A stretch of 32,062 nt of DNA from Gammaproteobacteria bacterium (GCA_027296625.1 JAPUIX010000038.1:1-32062), one strand, 5' to 3'; shown: positions 16,621-25,447, counted from the stretch's first letter. Made by a program: numbers and translations. Notes: generated by a model from the letters alone, not told the origin.

Positions 16621-17274
16621 TTATTTTACACCTACAAACAAGATTAGTACGAATAGTACGTACAGTGACAGGAGCGTGATTGCCACACCCCAAACTCGCA
16701 GGTTTCTGCGGACGTACTGTTCGAAACTCGAATGGGAAATCTCCATGGGTTCAAGCCACTTGCGACTTGATTCCCAGCGGTTCGCCGGCGTGCTAAGTCT
16801 GTGCAGCATGAGCTGATTAAACAGGGCCATGGCGCCCACAATGAGCGCCAGAATTGCGCCTAATAATATAAAAACGACGAGACTTAGCCACAAAACGTCC
16901 CAGGCGGCGATGGCAAGGGTGAAGCCTGAGAAGGTGTTAGCAAGCAATTGTCCTCCCTGCTCAGGATTCAAGTTGACTACAAGTAGACCAATCTGGACCA
17001 ATATATAGATCGCCGCAAGCATCAAAATTGCCCCGGCGATACGTGGATATTTCAGTGATAGTGAATCAGTCTCAATCGACGTGTCGAAGGGCTGCGCGAC
17101 TCTGCGTAGCGATATCCACCGGTCAGTATGAGATGTCAGTGCTTGCAGCTGTTCCGGTGAGATGACCATGATCACGCCGACAACGACTGAAAATACATTA
17201 CCGAAGACGAGCAACCAGACAAGCCAGTTGACGTAGTTTTGTAAGAGGATGACATCAGTTAAATGTCCTTGCAC
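16621..17274 (-). CDS. Hypothetical four-helix membrane protein
   Basis: Not recognised. The protein has about 217 residues with four strongly hydrophobic helices: near the N-terminus (VNWLVWLLVFGNVFSVVVGV), then IAGAILMLAAIYILVQIGLL, then WLSLVVFILLGAILALIVGA, and a last one at the C-terminal end (AITLLSLYVLFVLILFVGVK). The loops between helices one and two and between three and four are polar, the latter rich in Arg, Trp and Ser. The start is uncertain. GTG at 17274, seven bases after GGGGGG, is preferred; ATG at 17319 and TTG at 17331 would add 15 or 19 residues and have no Shine-Dalgarno. It stands alone between two tRNA genes on the same strand. Confidence 0.7.
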   Translation of the reverse strand: MQGHLTDVILLQNYVNWLVWLLVFGNVFSVVVGVIMVISPEQLQALTSHTDRWISLRRVAQPFDTSIETDSLSLKYPRIAGAILMLAAIYILVQIGLLVVNLNPEQGGQLLANTFSGFTLAIAAWDVLWLSLVVFILLGAILALIVGAMALFNQLMLHRLSTPANRWESSRKWLEPMEISHSSFEQYVRRNLRVWGVAITLLSLYVLFVLILFVGVK

Positions 17275-17580
17275 GGCAAAGCCCCCCGAATGCCTTTTGT
17301 AATCTATGCCTAGTTTCATGCAAAAAGTCAACCATTAGTATGCAATTAGCGAAAAAAATTCGTGTGATTTCTGCTATTTCTGTGTGCCCCTTATGTTGCG
17401 GTTGCGGCGCTGTCCCAGGGACCGGGGCATCGTAAGCAATGGCCTGCAGAATCAGTTTTAGCTATGGCAAAGGAGTGCCGGGTTTAAGCGTGGCTTGCAC
17501 GAATCACGCACTCGCAAGAAAGCGCGAACGTGCAGGTATTATTAACGGGATCAACGTTTATTATTGGGGGGTGGTGAAAT

Positions 17581-17656
<76 letters not shown>

Positions 17657-17667
17657 GTGGAAACGAT

Positions 17668-17696
17668 TGTATATCATTGTATCTTGCTCGTGAAAA
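17668..17696 (-). promoter_or_regulatory. Candidate promoter of the tRNA-Ala gene
   Basis: On the minus strand TTTTCA (17691-17696) and TATACA (17668-17673) are separated by 17 bases, and the -10 element ends 11 bases before the tRNA. Both boxes match the sigma-70 consensus in four of six positions, so this is a plausible but weak assignment. Confidence 0.35.
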
Positions 17697-17822
17697 ACTC
17701 GCTACCTTATGTGCTGTTGAACATGTTTCGCAGGCTATAGCGGCACTATGCGAATGGCAACCAACAAATTCCCCACGACAAATTGCGGGTGGGGAGGCGA
17801 ATAGAGCGACATTCCTAATCTT

Positions 17823-18506
17823 ATGGTCAGGTTATCGATCGTCATTCCGACCCTAAACCAGGCAGGTGAAGTCCGGAAAAGTTTGTCCAGCCTGCAGCGC
17901 TTGCGTGCACAGCACCATGAAGTCATTGTCGTTGATGGCGGTAGTGATGATCGCACACAAGAACTGGCACGATCGCTGGCCGACTACGTGATTCAGAGTG
18001 CACGTGGTCGAAGTCGCCAGATGAATGCGGGTGCAGCGCTCGCAAGTGGCGAGATCTTAATCTTTCTTCATGCGGACACCCAGTTGCCTGAGGGAGTGGA
18101 TCGCTATCTGTCCTCAGCAATGGTGAGGTCTGGTCGTGATTGGGGGCGCTTCGATGTCCGCCTTTCCGGAAGTCATAGGCTCTTTCGTTTGATTGAATGG
18201 CTGATGAATCTACGGTCGCGGGTGACTGGGATCGCTACTGGTGATCAGGCGATATTCATTCGTCGCGATCTATTTAGTGAGATTGGGGGGTTTCCGGAGA
18301 TTGATTTGATGGAGGACATCGCTATCAGCCGTGCACTGAAACACCACGGCCCACCGCTCTGCCTTAAAGCCTGCGTCGTCGCCTCTAGTCGACGCTGGGA
18401 GCAGTACGGTATCTTCCGCACCGTCGTTAAGATGTGGTACCTTCGAATGGCTTATATGTTGGGGGCTGATCCATCGAAACTTTCGCAACAATATGACCGT
18501 GTGTAA
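17823..18506 (+). CDS. Family 2 glycosyltransferase, TIGR04283-like
   Basis: A 227-residue GT-A glycosyltransferase. It begins with the typical LSIVIPTLNQAGEV, followed by the nucleotide-binding VIVVDGGSDDRT and the metal-binding HADTQLP, which takes the place of the DxD motif. The acidic DLMEDIAISRAL near residue 160 carries the likely catalytic Glu-Asp. The short length and HADT motif fit the TIGR04283 subfamily, whose substrate is not known. No membrane anchor or secretion signal is present. ATG at 17823 gives the family N-terminus, but GGGGAGG lies too far upstream (about 25 bases) to serve as its Shine-Dalgarno. It stands alone between two tRNA genes; the usual neighbours of this family are not seen. 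Confidence 0.85.
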   Translation: MVRLSIVIPTLNQAGEVRKSLSSLQRLRAQHHEVIVVDGGSDDRTQELARSLADYVIQSARGRSRQMNAGAALASGEILIFLHADTQLPEGVDRYLSSAMVRSGRDWGRFDVRLSGSHRLFRLIEWLMNLRSRVTGIATGDQAIFIRRDLFSEIGGFPEIDLMEDIAISRALKHHGPPLCLKACVVASSRRWEQYGIFRTVVKMWYLRMAYMLGADPSKLSQQYDRV

Positions 18507-18693
18507 CCCGCTAGCTCCGCGGTCATCGTCAGGGTCACTTGCTGCGGTATCGCCTGCCAAAATACGATCTTTGTGCTGTGGATTTCTGCCCAGGTTTCAC
18601 AACGACAGCGTCAGTATGGATGAATTGCACGATGCCCGTATCTAGTTTAACCTTCGGCAGCCTAAGCCTATTTTGTCTCAGACGGCGATCCAT

Positions 18694-18786
<93 letters not shown>

Positions 18787-18816
18787 TTGTTCACATGAGG
18801 CGCTTGTATCAGTTTT

Positions 18817-18938
18817 GGCGGTGGCCTGCACCGGTTGTTTACCCGCGTCGCGACGTTGGAAACTCCGTCAGGCCCGGGAGGGAGCAGCGGTAACAGCGGA
18901 TGCGAATGCCGGGCGTATGGCCGGTGTGGGCTGCCGCC
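18817..18938 (+). ncRNA. ffs: 4.5S RNA of the signal recognition particle
   Basis: The core GTCAGGCCCGGGAGGGAGCA, running to about base 18886, is the Ffh-binding helix 8, with an internal loop and a GGGA (GNRA) tetraloop. The flanks close on each other: GGCGGTGGCCTGCACCGG (18817-18834) pairs with CCGGTGTGGGCTGCCGCC (18921-18938), allowing a few G-U pairs and mismatches. This gives the long hairpin expected of bacterial 4.5S RNA. It binds Ffh and FtsY to target membrane proteins to the translocon. The ends are set by the closing stem and may be off by a few bases. tRNA-Ser lies just upstream and dnaX just downstream. Confidence 0.9.
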
Positions 18939-18975
18939 TCCGTGCCTTGAGATCATGACGGCTCCAAGAGAATCC

Positions 18976-20550
18976 ATGAGCTACAAAGTGCTTGCGCGCA
19001 AATGGCGCCCGCGCCGGTTTGAAGAAATGGTTGGTCAGGAGCATGTATTGCGCGCACTCACCAATGCGTTAGATAGCGACCGGTTGCATCATGCCTATTT
19101 ATTTACTGGCACGCGCGGCGTTGGTAAAACTACGCTCGGTCGTATCCTTGCTAAGGCACTAAACTGCGAGCAGGGCGTCAGTTCAAAGCCATGTGGGCAG
19201 TGCACCGCTTGTACTCAGATCGATGAGGGGCGCTTTATTGATTTGATTGAGGTGGATGCGGCGTCTCGTACCAAAGTGGACGAGACAAGAGAGTTGCTGG
19301 ACAACGTCCCGTATGCGCCATCGGTTGGGCGATATAAGGTGTATCTTATCGACGAGGTGCACATGTTTTCAAACCACAGTTTTAATGCGCTCCTCAAAAC
19401 GCTGGAGGAACCTCCGCCACACGTCATATTTTTGCTGGTGACGACCAATCCTAAGAAAATCCCTGTCACGATCTTATCTCGTTGCCTCCAGTTTAATCTA
19501 AAGCGCCTGACATCCAATCAGATCGGGAAACAACTTACGCACATTTTGGAACAGGAAGAGATCGAAAGTGACCGAGTGTCCAGACGCTTGATCGCCGGTG
19601 CAGCCGACGGCAGCCTTCGGGACGCTTTGAGCTTACTTGATCAAGCTATCGCTTTTTGCGGCGGCGAACTTAAGGAGGCTGATGTCAGGGCGATGCTTGG
19701 GACGATTGACAAGGGTGATGTGCTCGCGCTCATGCAGGCGTTGGTAAAACATGACGCGCGGAACGTGCTTGAACGGATTGATCAGATAGCGGAACAAAAT
19801 CCGGATTTTGATGCGGTCATTGCGGAGTTATTGTCGCTATTACAGCGTATTGCAATTTATCAGGTGGTTCCGCAGGCGGCGGACGAAACGATGGATGACT
19901 ATGAGCCACTCATGACTATGGCGAAACAAGCGGAACTGGAGGAGATTCAGCTTTACTACCAGATCGGTCTTGTCGGTCGTCGCGATTTGCCGCTTGCTCC
20001 TGATCTTCGAGCGGGTTTTGAGATGATCATGCTAAGGATGCTGGCGTTCACGCTTGGGCAATCAGGGCAAGGATCGGATGTTTCTGATGAAGAATCGAAA
20101 TCCGTGGCACCGAGAACTTTTGGTAGTCAACAAGTGTTGGCGACGCCAAGTAAAGTGCCCGGTGCTTCGGATTCCGACGACGAGTGGAGTCTGCTGATTG
20201 ATGAGATGGGACTGACCGGTTTAGTAAGGGAGCTAGCCGGCAATTGCGTGTTGAAAGAAAGGGAAAGCGATAAGTTTAAACTGGTTTTGCCACCGGGGTA
20301 TCAACATCTTCTTAACCACAATATTGAAGGGCGCCTCCAGGATGCGATAAAGGAACGATTTGGTGAACATGCGCGCCTCGTTATCGCGGTGACTGAACCC
20401 AATGCAGAAACGCCTGTCGAGCTTAAAGTGCGTAAGGGTAACGAAATACAGCGGAATGCTGAACGTGCTATCGAGGAGGATTCAATTGTTAAGGCGCTCG
20501 AAGAGACCTTCAGTGCCGAAGTGGATAAAGGTTCAATAAGGCCAGTGTAG
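18976..20550 (+). CDS. dnaX: DNA polymerase III subunit gamma/tau
   Basis: A 524-residue clamp-loader ATPase. Visible motifs: the N-terminus SYKVLARKWRPRRFEEMVGQ, Walker A GTRGVGKTT, four zinc-binding cysteines spaced C-x8-C-x2-C-x2-C, Walker B YLIDEVHMFS, and the sensor motif ILSRCLQFNLK. The C-terminal region (WSLLIDEMGLTGLVRELAGN and AERAIEEDSIVKALEE) resembles the tau domain that contacts the polymerase alpha subunit. Start: ATG at 18976, since the frame upstream runs through the SRP RNA. I find no A-rich slippery heptamer of the kind that makes gamma in E. coli. ybaB and recR follow, the standard order. Confidence 0.96.
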   Translation: MSYKVLARKWRPRRFEEMVGQEHVLRALTNALDSDRLHHAYLFTGTRGVGKTTLGRILAKALNCEQGVSSKPCGQCTACTQIDEGRFIDLIEVDAASRTKVDETRELLDNVPYAPSVGRYKVYLIDEVHMFSNHSFNALLKTLEEPPPHVIFLLVTTNPKKIPVTILSRCLQFNLKRLTSNQIGKQLTHILEQEEIESDRVSRRLIAGAADGSLRDALSLLDQAIAFCGGELKEADVRAMLGTIDKGDVLALMQALVKHDARNVLERIDQIAEQNPDFDAVIAELLSLLQRIAIYQVVPQAADETMDDYEPLMTMAKQAELEEIQLYYQIGLVGRRDLPLAPDLRAGFEMIMLRMLAFTLGQSGQGSDVSDEESKSVAPRTFGSQQVLATPSKVPGASDSDDEWSLLIDEMGLTGLVRELAGNCVLKERESDKFKLVLPPGYQHLLNHNIEGRLQDAIKERFGEHARLVIAVTEPNAETPVELKVRKGNEIQRNAERAIEEDSIVKALEETFSAEVDKGSIRPV

Positions 20551-20630
20551 ACAAAGAGTATGCATACCAGGATATTATTTAATGACCGGTTGAGCCGCTG
20601 GCGCATTCGTGCTTATCAGAGGAGAAGGTA

Positions 20631-20954
20631 ATGAAGAGCTCACTTGGGGATCTGATGAAACAGGCCCAACAGGTTCAGGAAAATTTAAAGCAGGCCCAAG
20701 AGCAACTGACAAACCTTGAGGTTACAGGTGAAGCAGGGGCGGGCCTGGTGCGCGTCACTATGACGGGGCGCCATGATGTAAAACGTGTTGAGATTGATCC
20801 GGATCTGTTGCAGGAAGACAAAGCGATGCTCGAAGATTTGCTAGCCGCCGCGGTGAACGATGCCAACAGACGCGTTGAGGAGGCAAGCAAGGAAAAACTG
20901 TCCTCCTTAACCGGGGCGTTAGGTTTGCCAAGCGGCATCAAGTTACCTTTTTAG
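20631..20954 (+). CDS. ybaB: YbaB/EbfC family nucleoid-associated protein
   Basis: A 107-residue DNA-binding protein of the YbaB/EbfC family. The N-terminal [20 protein letters not shown] leads into a helix, the middle has the family strand [18 protein letters not shown], and the C-terminus ends in [10 protein letters not shown]. Such proteins form tweezer-like dimers, bind DNA broadly and are encoded beside recR. The ATG has a good Shine-Dalgarno (AGGAGAAGG). It is 80 bases after dnaX and 47 bases before recR, so cotranscription with both is likely. Confidence 0.95.
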   Translation: MKSSLGDLMKQAQQVQENLKQAQEQLTNLEVTGEAGAGLVRVTMTGRHDVKRVEIDPDLLQEDKAMLEDLLAAAVNDANRRVEEASKEKLSSLTGALGLPSGIKLPF

Positions 20955-21001
20955 TAGCATAGTTCTGGCTCGCCTTCCGAGGAAAATATGTTAGTTCGCA
21001 C

Positions 21002-21595
21002 ATGGCTGAATCACAGCTGATAAGTCATCTCATTGATGCGCTGCGCTGTTTACCCGGTATCGGGCCAAAATCGGCACAGCGTATAGCCTATCATCTGCTT
21101 CAGCGCGATAACGATGGCGCCCGCCGTCTTGCAGATGCCCTGAACCAAGCAGTGGATAAGGTTGGCCACTGTGAGCGGTGTCGTGCATTTAGCGACCGGG
21201 CGCTGTGTCCCCTATGCTCGAGCCCCAAGCGGGATCGGTCGCTGCTATGTGTGGTGGAAAGTCCGACGGATGTTCGGGCAGTGGAAGAAGCTGACTATAG
21301 AGGCCTTTACTTTGTGTTGATGGGGCATCTCTCGCCACTGGATGGAATTGGCCCAGAAGATTTAGGCATAGACCAGCTTGGTGCGTTGCTTGATGAGGGT
21401 GATATCAAGGAAGTTATTTTAGCAACCAACCTGACTGTCGAAGGAGAAGCGACTGCGTATTATGTCGGTGAGCTGGTGCATGCCAAGGGCATTCGGGCGA
21501 CGCGGATCGCGCATGGCGTACCGTTGGGTGGGGAGCTCGAGTATATCGACAGCGGTACCTTATCTCAGGCGATCGTTGGCCGTCGGGAGATCTAG
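21002..21595 (+). CDS. recR: Recombination mediator protein RecR
   Basis: A 197-residue protein of the RecFOR pathway, which loads RecA at gapped DNA. The order of domains is standard: helix-hairpin-helix [17 protein letters not shown] near residue 17, a four-cysteine zinc motif ([16 protein letters not shown]), then a Toprim domain starting [15 protein letters not shown] and ending around [19 protein letters not shown]. The ATG at 21002 gives the correct N-terminus but has no close Shine-Dalgarno. A GAGG sequence lies before an out-of-frame ATG at 20988, whose ten-codon frame overlaps the recR start and may help deliver ribosomes. Confidence 0.96.
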   Translation: MAESQLISHLIDALRCLPGIGPKSAQRIAYHLLQRDNDGARRLADALNQAVDKVGHCERCRAFSDRALCPLCSSPKRDRSLLCVVESPTDVRAVEEADYRGLYFVLMGHLSPLDGIGPEDLGIDQLGALLDEGDIKEVILATNLTVEGEATAYYVGELVHAKGIRATRIAHGVPLGGELEYIDSGTLSQAIVGRREI

Positions 21596-21602
21596 ATTAG
21601 AT

Positions 21603-21633
21603 GCTGAAAAGGCGCCTCCATGGCCTTTTCAGC
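21603..21633. terminator. Strong hairpin after recR
   Basis: GCTGAAAAGG (21603-21612) and CCTTTTCAGC (21624-21633) form a perfect ten-base-pair stem with an 11-base loop, eight bases after the recR stop. It lies between two converging genes and could end transcription in both directions. A T run after the stem is missing, so it is not a textbook intrinsic terminator. Confidence 0.5.
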
Positions 21634-21665
21634 GCAGGCTTCCCCGAAGTGAATTCGCGCGATCT

Positions 21666-21689
21666 CGCGAATCGCTTCCGCGATTCGCG
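21666..21689. repeat. Second perfect hairpin between recR and the cytochrome gene
   Basis: CGCGAATCGC, loop TTCC, GCGATTCGCG form a perfect ten-base-pair stem that is GC-rich and very stable. Nearby copies of the half-site (GAATTCGCG at about 21650) suggest a small palindromic repeat element or a terminator for the converging cytochrome gene. No T tract is present. Confidence 0.5.
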
Positions 21690-21701
21690 GTCAGTCCTAT
21701 G

Positions 21702-21998
21702 CTACTTTTTGAACATATAATAGGTAGTGTTAAGGAAGGCAACGACGTCATCAACATCTTCTTCAAACCATTGGAGCTCAAGGCTGAGTTCACATCGCAG
21801 GACTTGTTTTCTGAGTTCTGCCAACGTCTTGATTCGGTGGTTCTCTCGCGTATATACAGACGTGTCGTGGCAATGTAAGCAGTTCTGATCGTGTAAGTTA
21901 CGTCCATTTTGGACGTCAGCTGCATGCAGCGTGTTTGCCCAAAACATTAGATATAAGCCCGGCAAAACACTGAGTAGAGCTGCGATCTGGCGTTTCAC
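21702..21998 (-). CDS. Small monoheme c-type cytochrome
   Basis: A secreted protein of about 98 residues. From GTG at 21998 it has a clear signal peptide (MKRQIAALLSVLPGLYLMFW, cleavage expected after LHA). A TTG at 22013 would add five residues. The mature part is about 70 residues with one heme site, CLHCH. The C-terminal TTYYMFKK contains the only late methionine, which could be the sixth heme ligand. This fits a very short class I cytochrome c that carries electrons in the periplasm; the partner is unknown. It follows the M48 protease gene on the same strand after a gap of about 27 bases, so the two may be cotranscribed. Confidence 0.85.
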   Translation of the reverse strand: MKRQIAALLSVLPGLYLMFWANTLHAADVQNGRNLHDQNCLHCHDTSVYTRENHRIKTLAELRKQVLRCELSLELQWFEEDVDDVVAFLNTTYYMFKK

Positions 21999-22025
21999 GT
22001 AGTTTCCGACCAACGCGTGTTTTGA

Positions 22026-23270
22026 TTATGCACGTTTAGATGATAGGTGCGCTACGCGCACGGGCGCAGGCGGATGTGAGTCGTGAAATGCAGAGTAGAG
22101 TGGATCTGGTGTGAGTGTATTGGCATTTTCTTTATACAGTTTGACCAGCGCCTGGATTAGAGTGTCGGCTTTCGCCTGCTTCACAGCAAAGTCATCCGCT
22201 TCAAATTCATGCTTTCTCGATATGTGTGCGAGCATAGGCTGAAAAAAGAATGTAAATACAGGTATAACAATCAAGAACAGAACAAGAGCAACATGCGCAG
22301 AAGGCTGGGTGACGCCAAGCCCGGAATAGAACCAAGGCTGGTTGATCAGCCAGCCGAGAAATGCTAGTCCTATCAAGCTTACTGCAGCCATCAAGATAAT
22401 CCGTTTTGTGATGTGTTTACACTTAAAATGACCAAGTTCATGAGCGAGCACCGCCTCGATTTCCTCAGAGTTCAGTTCGTCTATTAGCGTGTCAAAAAAT
22501 ACAATGCGCTTGTTCGTGCCGAGTCCAGTGAAATAGGCGTTCCCATGTGTGGATCGTGTTGAACCATCCATGACGAATATTCCCTGACTAGAGAAACCAT
22601 TGCGTTTCAATAGTGTCTCGATGCGAGTGCGTAGTGCATCGTCCATAAGAGGTCGAAACTTGTTAAATAGTGGAGCAATGAATGTGGGATATACCCACAT
22701 CATGAGCAGGCTAAAGCCAATCCAAGCGACCCATACATACAGCCACCAAAGTGCGCCGCCGTTTAACATCAACCATAATACTAGTGCAGCGAGTGGCATG
22801 CCAATTAACAGAAGCAGCATACCTTGCTTAAGAATGTCGAGGATGAAAATTTTTGGTGTTGTTTTATTGAAGCCAAAACGTTCCTCGATTACAAATGTTC
22901 GGTAAGCGGACATCGGTATTTCAAGCAGGGCCATCAGTGCATAGGCAGAAATTACGAATCCCACGCCGGTTGCAAGTATTGGGAGCCCGCCTGACTGCCA
23001 AGCACCATCCAGTAGATTAAGTCCACCTCCGAGTGTCCAGATGAGTAACAAAAGCGCGCCTACGAGTAGGTCATACATTCCAAAGCGGGCCTTGGCCTGC
23101 GTGTAATCAGCTGCTTTTTGATGCGCGCTGAGTGGTATCGTATCTTGAAATGCGGCGGGCACCTGGTCGCGATGGGAACGAACATAATCGATATGGCGCC
23201 TAATGAGCCATCCGTGTATGGCAATGCTTATGGCAATTGCCGCCAGAAATATTAAGGTTAGTTCATTCAT
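22026..23270 (-). CDS. M48 family metallopeptidase (Ste24/CAAX prenyl protease 1 type)
   Basis: A 414-residue integral membrane zinc protease. The HELGH motif at residues 277-281 supplies two zinc ligands and the catalytic glutamate, and the third ligand is expected in HEFEADDFA (Glu357). Seven or so hydrophobic segments and the long N-terminal part before the motif fit the Ste24 branch (M48A) rather than HtpX. Bacterial members have no prenylated CAAX substrates known; quality control of membrane proteins is the usual suggestion. The ATG overlaps the stop of a 39-codon ORF as ATGA. The cytochrome gene follows. Confidence 0.92.
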   Translation of the reverse strand: MNELTLIFLAAIAISIAIHGWLIRRHIDYVRSHRDQVPAAFQDTIPLSAHQKAADYTQAKARFGMYDLLVGALLLLIWTLGGGLNLLDGAWQSGGLPILATGVGFVISAYALMALLEIPMSAYRTFVIEERFGFNKTTPKIFILDILKQGMLLLLIGMPLAALVLWLMLNGGALWWLYVWVAWIGFSLLMMWVYPTFIAPLFNKFRPLMDDALRTRIETLLKRNGFSSQGIFVMDGSTRSTHGNAYFTGLGTNKRIVFFDTLIDELNSEEIEAVLAHELGHFKCKHITKRIILMAAVSLIGLAFLGWLINQPWFYSGLGVTQPSAHVALVLFLIVIPVFTFFFQPMLAHISRKHEFEADDFAVKQAKADTLIQALVKLYKENANTLTPDPLYSAFHDSHPPAPVRVAHLSSKRA

Positions 23271-23386
23271 TGGCGCATTATCGGCAATAAGCCGTCCGCA
23301 ATAGTAGCAATTAACATGATGATCTGCTCATCAGAGAATTGCGCGCCGAACTGCATCATAGTACGGTTAGCATATTCTTTATTCAT
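23267..23386 (-). CDS. Possible 39-residue protein overlapping the M48 protease start
   Basis: A small ORF on the minus strand. It starts at an ATG (23386), reads [20 protein letters not shown] and then about 19 mostly hydrophobic residues ending LLPIMRQ, and stops as the ATGA overlap with the M48 start. The pattern (polar helix, SDEQ turn, amphipathic helix) looks protein-like. The same four-base overlap marks real gene pairs elsewhere in the window. Against it: the Shine-Dalgarno is weak and the frame lies within the presumed promoter region of the divergent orn gene. I do not recognise the family. It could be a genuine small protein or a leader that couples translation to the protease. Confidence 0.45.
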   Translation of the reverse strand: MNKEYANRTMMQFGAQFSDEQIIMLIATIADGLLPIMRQ

Positions 23387-23407
23387 AATCGATATAGGTT
23401 CCCGGAT

Positions 23408-23944
23408 ATGACCCAATTCCCTGATAATCTTATCTGGATCGACTTGGAGATGACGGGTCTAGATACGGACAAAGATTATATCATCGAGATCGCAACTGTG
23501 ATCACGGGCAGTCAACTGAATATCGTAGCGGAGGGGCCGGCATTGGCTATACATCAGGATGACACGATTTTGCAGGGTATGGATGAATGGAATACCCATC
23601 AACACACTAAATCAGGCTTAGTGGACCGCGTGCGACGCAGCACGCTGAGCGAGGCAGCTGCCGAGCGGATGACGTTGGAATTTGTTAAGCGCTATGTTCC
23701 ACCTGCCATCTCTCCTATGTGTGGCAACAGCATCTGCCAGGACCGGCGTTTTCTGCATCGTTTGATGCCGGAACTCGAACGCTACTTTCATTACCGTAAT
23801 CTGGACGTCAGTACCGTTAAGGAACTGGTCAAGCGCTGGGGCAAGAAAGAGTTCGCGAAAAGCTCTAGTCATTTGGCACTTGACGATATACGGGATTCCA
23901 TCAACGAGCTCCGGAGCTACCGCGAGCAGGTCTTTAATTGTTGA
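23408..23944 (+). CDS. orn: Oligoribonuclease
   Basis: A 178-residue DEDDh 3'-5' exonuclease that degrades two- to five-base RNA fragments, including the products of cyclic di-GMP breakdown. The acidic residues are visible: Asp12 and Glu14 in [10 protein letters not shown], Asp112 in [10 protein letters not shown], His155 and Asp160 in [13 protein letters not shown]. Length matches the family. The ATG at 23408 gives the standard N-terminus; a longer frame to 23339 runs back through the promoter region. nnr starts three bases after the stop. Orn is essential in many gammaproteobacteria. Confidence 0.96.
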   Translation: MTQFPDNLIWIDLEMTGLDTDKDYIIEIATVITGSQLNIVAEGPALAIHQDDTILQGMDEWNTHQHTKSGLVDRVRRSTLSEAAAERMTLEFVKRYVPPAISPMCGNSICQDRRFLHRLMPELERYFHYRNLDVSTVKELVKRWGKKEFAKSSSHLALDDIRDSINELRSYREQVFNC

Positions 23945-23947
23945 GCC

Positions 23948-25447
23948 GTGGTACTGCATGCAGCAGATTTGCCGCGCACTCTCTATAGCGCGGAACAGGT
24001 GCGAGAACTGGATCGCCTGGCAATTGAGGAGCATGGCATTCCTGGTTCAACCTTGATGGAACGCGCTGGGAAGGTGGCTTTTGGCGTCTTATGCACCCGC
24101 TGGCCGCTCGCACGCCATATTTCCGTGTTGTGTGGTATGGGCAACAATGGTGGGGATGGCTATGTATTGGCGCGCCATGCACACGAGGCCGGCCGAGAGG
24201 TATCCGTTATTCAAGTCGGGGATGCGAGTCGACTACACGAGGATGCACGTTCAGCCGCCGATGCCGCAACTGCAAGCGGGCTCATCACCGTGCCGTACGA
24301 TCGCGAGAAGCTTGCAAGGGCCGATGTTGTTGTTGACGCGCTGCTTGGGACTGGCTTGGACCGTGATGTGAGTGGTGAATGGGCCGAGGCGATCAATACG
24401 GTGAACGAGCAGGCTGAGGCAGTTCTTTCCATTGACATCCCCTCAGGGCTCCATGCGGACTCGGGCCGCGTCATGGGTTGTGTGGTGAGGGCAGATGCGA
24501 CCATTACATTCATTGGTTTGAAGCGTGGTCTGTTTACCGGGCAGGGGATGGAGTACAGCGGCGAGGTCCTTTTCCACGACTTAGGCGTGTCTGCAGAGGT
24601 CTACCGTGGGGTGGGATCCTCCGCTGAGCGCCTGGACCTTGGCTGCGTTCAGGCGCTGCTATCGCGTCGGCCTCGCGCGGCCCATAAGGGCCGCTTTGGC
24701 CATGTGCTTGTCGTGGGTGGCGACGAGGGCTTTGCAGGCGCGGCACGTATGGCGTCAGAAGCCGCCGGGCGAGTTGGAGCAGGTCTGGTTAGCCTTGCAA
24801 CCCGAAGTGCCCATGCCGGTTATATCTGTGCCGCCCGCCCCGAGATCATGGCGCACGGTACCGAGGATCCGAAAGACCTCGCGCCGCTCATCGAGCGCGC
24901 CAGTGTTATCGCGGTGGGTCCCGGCCTTGGTCAGTCTCCGTGGGGCATGTCGCTATTCACCAAGGTAGTAGAGCACACTTTGCCGATGGTATTAGATGCC
25001 GATGCACTCAATCTGCTCGCGGCAGATCCCGTCACACGTGATCATTGGATATTGACGCCACACCCAGGTGAAGCTGCCCAGCTACTCGGGTGCAGTATCG
25101 CCGAGATCGAAGCGGATCGTTTTACGGCCGCCACCGAAATCCAGCGTCGATTTGGTGGCGTGGCGGTCCTTAAGGGGGCGGGTACCGTGATCACGGATGC
25201 GAACGGACAGTGTGCGGTTTGCCATCAAGGCAATCCTGGTATGGCGAGCGGCGGGATGGGCGATGTGCTCACAGGCTGTATTGCGGGTTTCCTTGCCCAA
25301 GGGTTCAGCGCTGGCGATGCGGCGCGTGTGGGCGTCTGTTTGCATGCTGCGGCCGGCGACCTTGCGGCTAAAGAGGGTGAGCGAGGGCTGCTGGCAAGTG
25401 ATCTGATGCCGTGGCTCCGTCGACTTGTTAATCCGGATATTTCATGA
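23948..25447 (+). CDS. nnr: Bifunctional NAD(P)H-hydrate epimerase / dehydratase
   Basis: A 499-residue repair enzyme that restores damaged NADHX and NADPHX. The N-terminal half is the epimerase (YjeF-N), with GMGNNGGDGYVLARHA, DALLGTGLDRDVSG and SIDIPSGLHADSG. The C-terminal half is the ATP- or ADP-dependent dehydratase, with GRFGHVLVVGGDEGFAGAA and the signature GNPGMASGGMGDVLTG. The start is GTG at 23948, three bases after orn. The stop overlaps the tsaE ATG as ATGA. The order nnr - tsaE - amidase - mutL matches E. coli yjeF - yjeE - amiB - mutL. Confidence 0.96.
   Translation: MVLHAADLPRTLYSAEQVRELDRLAIEEHGIPGSTLMERAGKVAFGVLCTRWPLARHISVLCGMGNNGGDGYVLARHAHEAGREVSVIQVGDASRLHEDARSAADAATASGLITVPYDREKLARADVVVDALLGTGLDRDVSGEWAEAINTVNEQAEAVLSIDIPSGLHADSGRVMGCVVRADATITFIGLKRGLFTGQGMEYSGEVLFHDLGVSAEVYRGVGSSAERLDLGCVQALLSRRPRAAHKGRFGHVLVVGGDEGFAGAARMASEAAGRVGAGLVSLATRSAHAGYICAARPEIMAHGTEDPKDLAPLIERASVIAVGPGLGQSPWGMSLFTKVVEHTLPMVLDADALNLLAADPVTRDHWILTPHPGEAAQLLGCSIAEIEADRFTAATEIQRRFGGVAVLKGAGTVITDANGQCAVCHQGNPGMASGGMGDVLTGCIAGFLAQGFSAGDAARVGVCLHAAAGDLAAKEGERGLLASDLMPWLRRLVNPDIS

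Noticed and set aside
17340-17435. 31-codon Cys-rich ORF (VCPLCCGCGAVPGTGAS end) between the membrane protein and tRNA-Ala
   Set aside because: No ribosome binding site and no known relative; cysteine clustering alone is not enough to call it a gene.
18835-18975. Longer dnaX start at 18835
   Set aside because: The extra 47 residues are translated from the SRP RNA gene and do not resemble DnaX.
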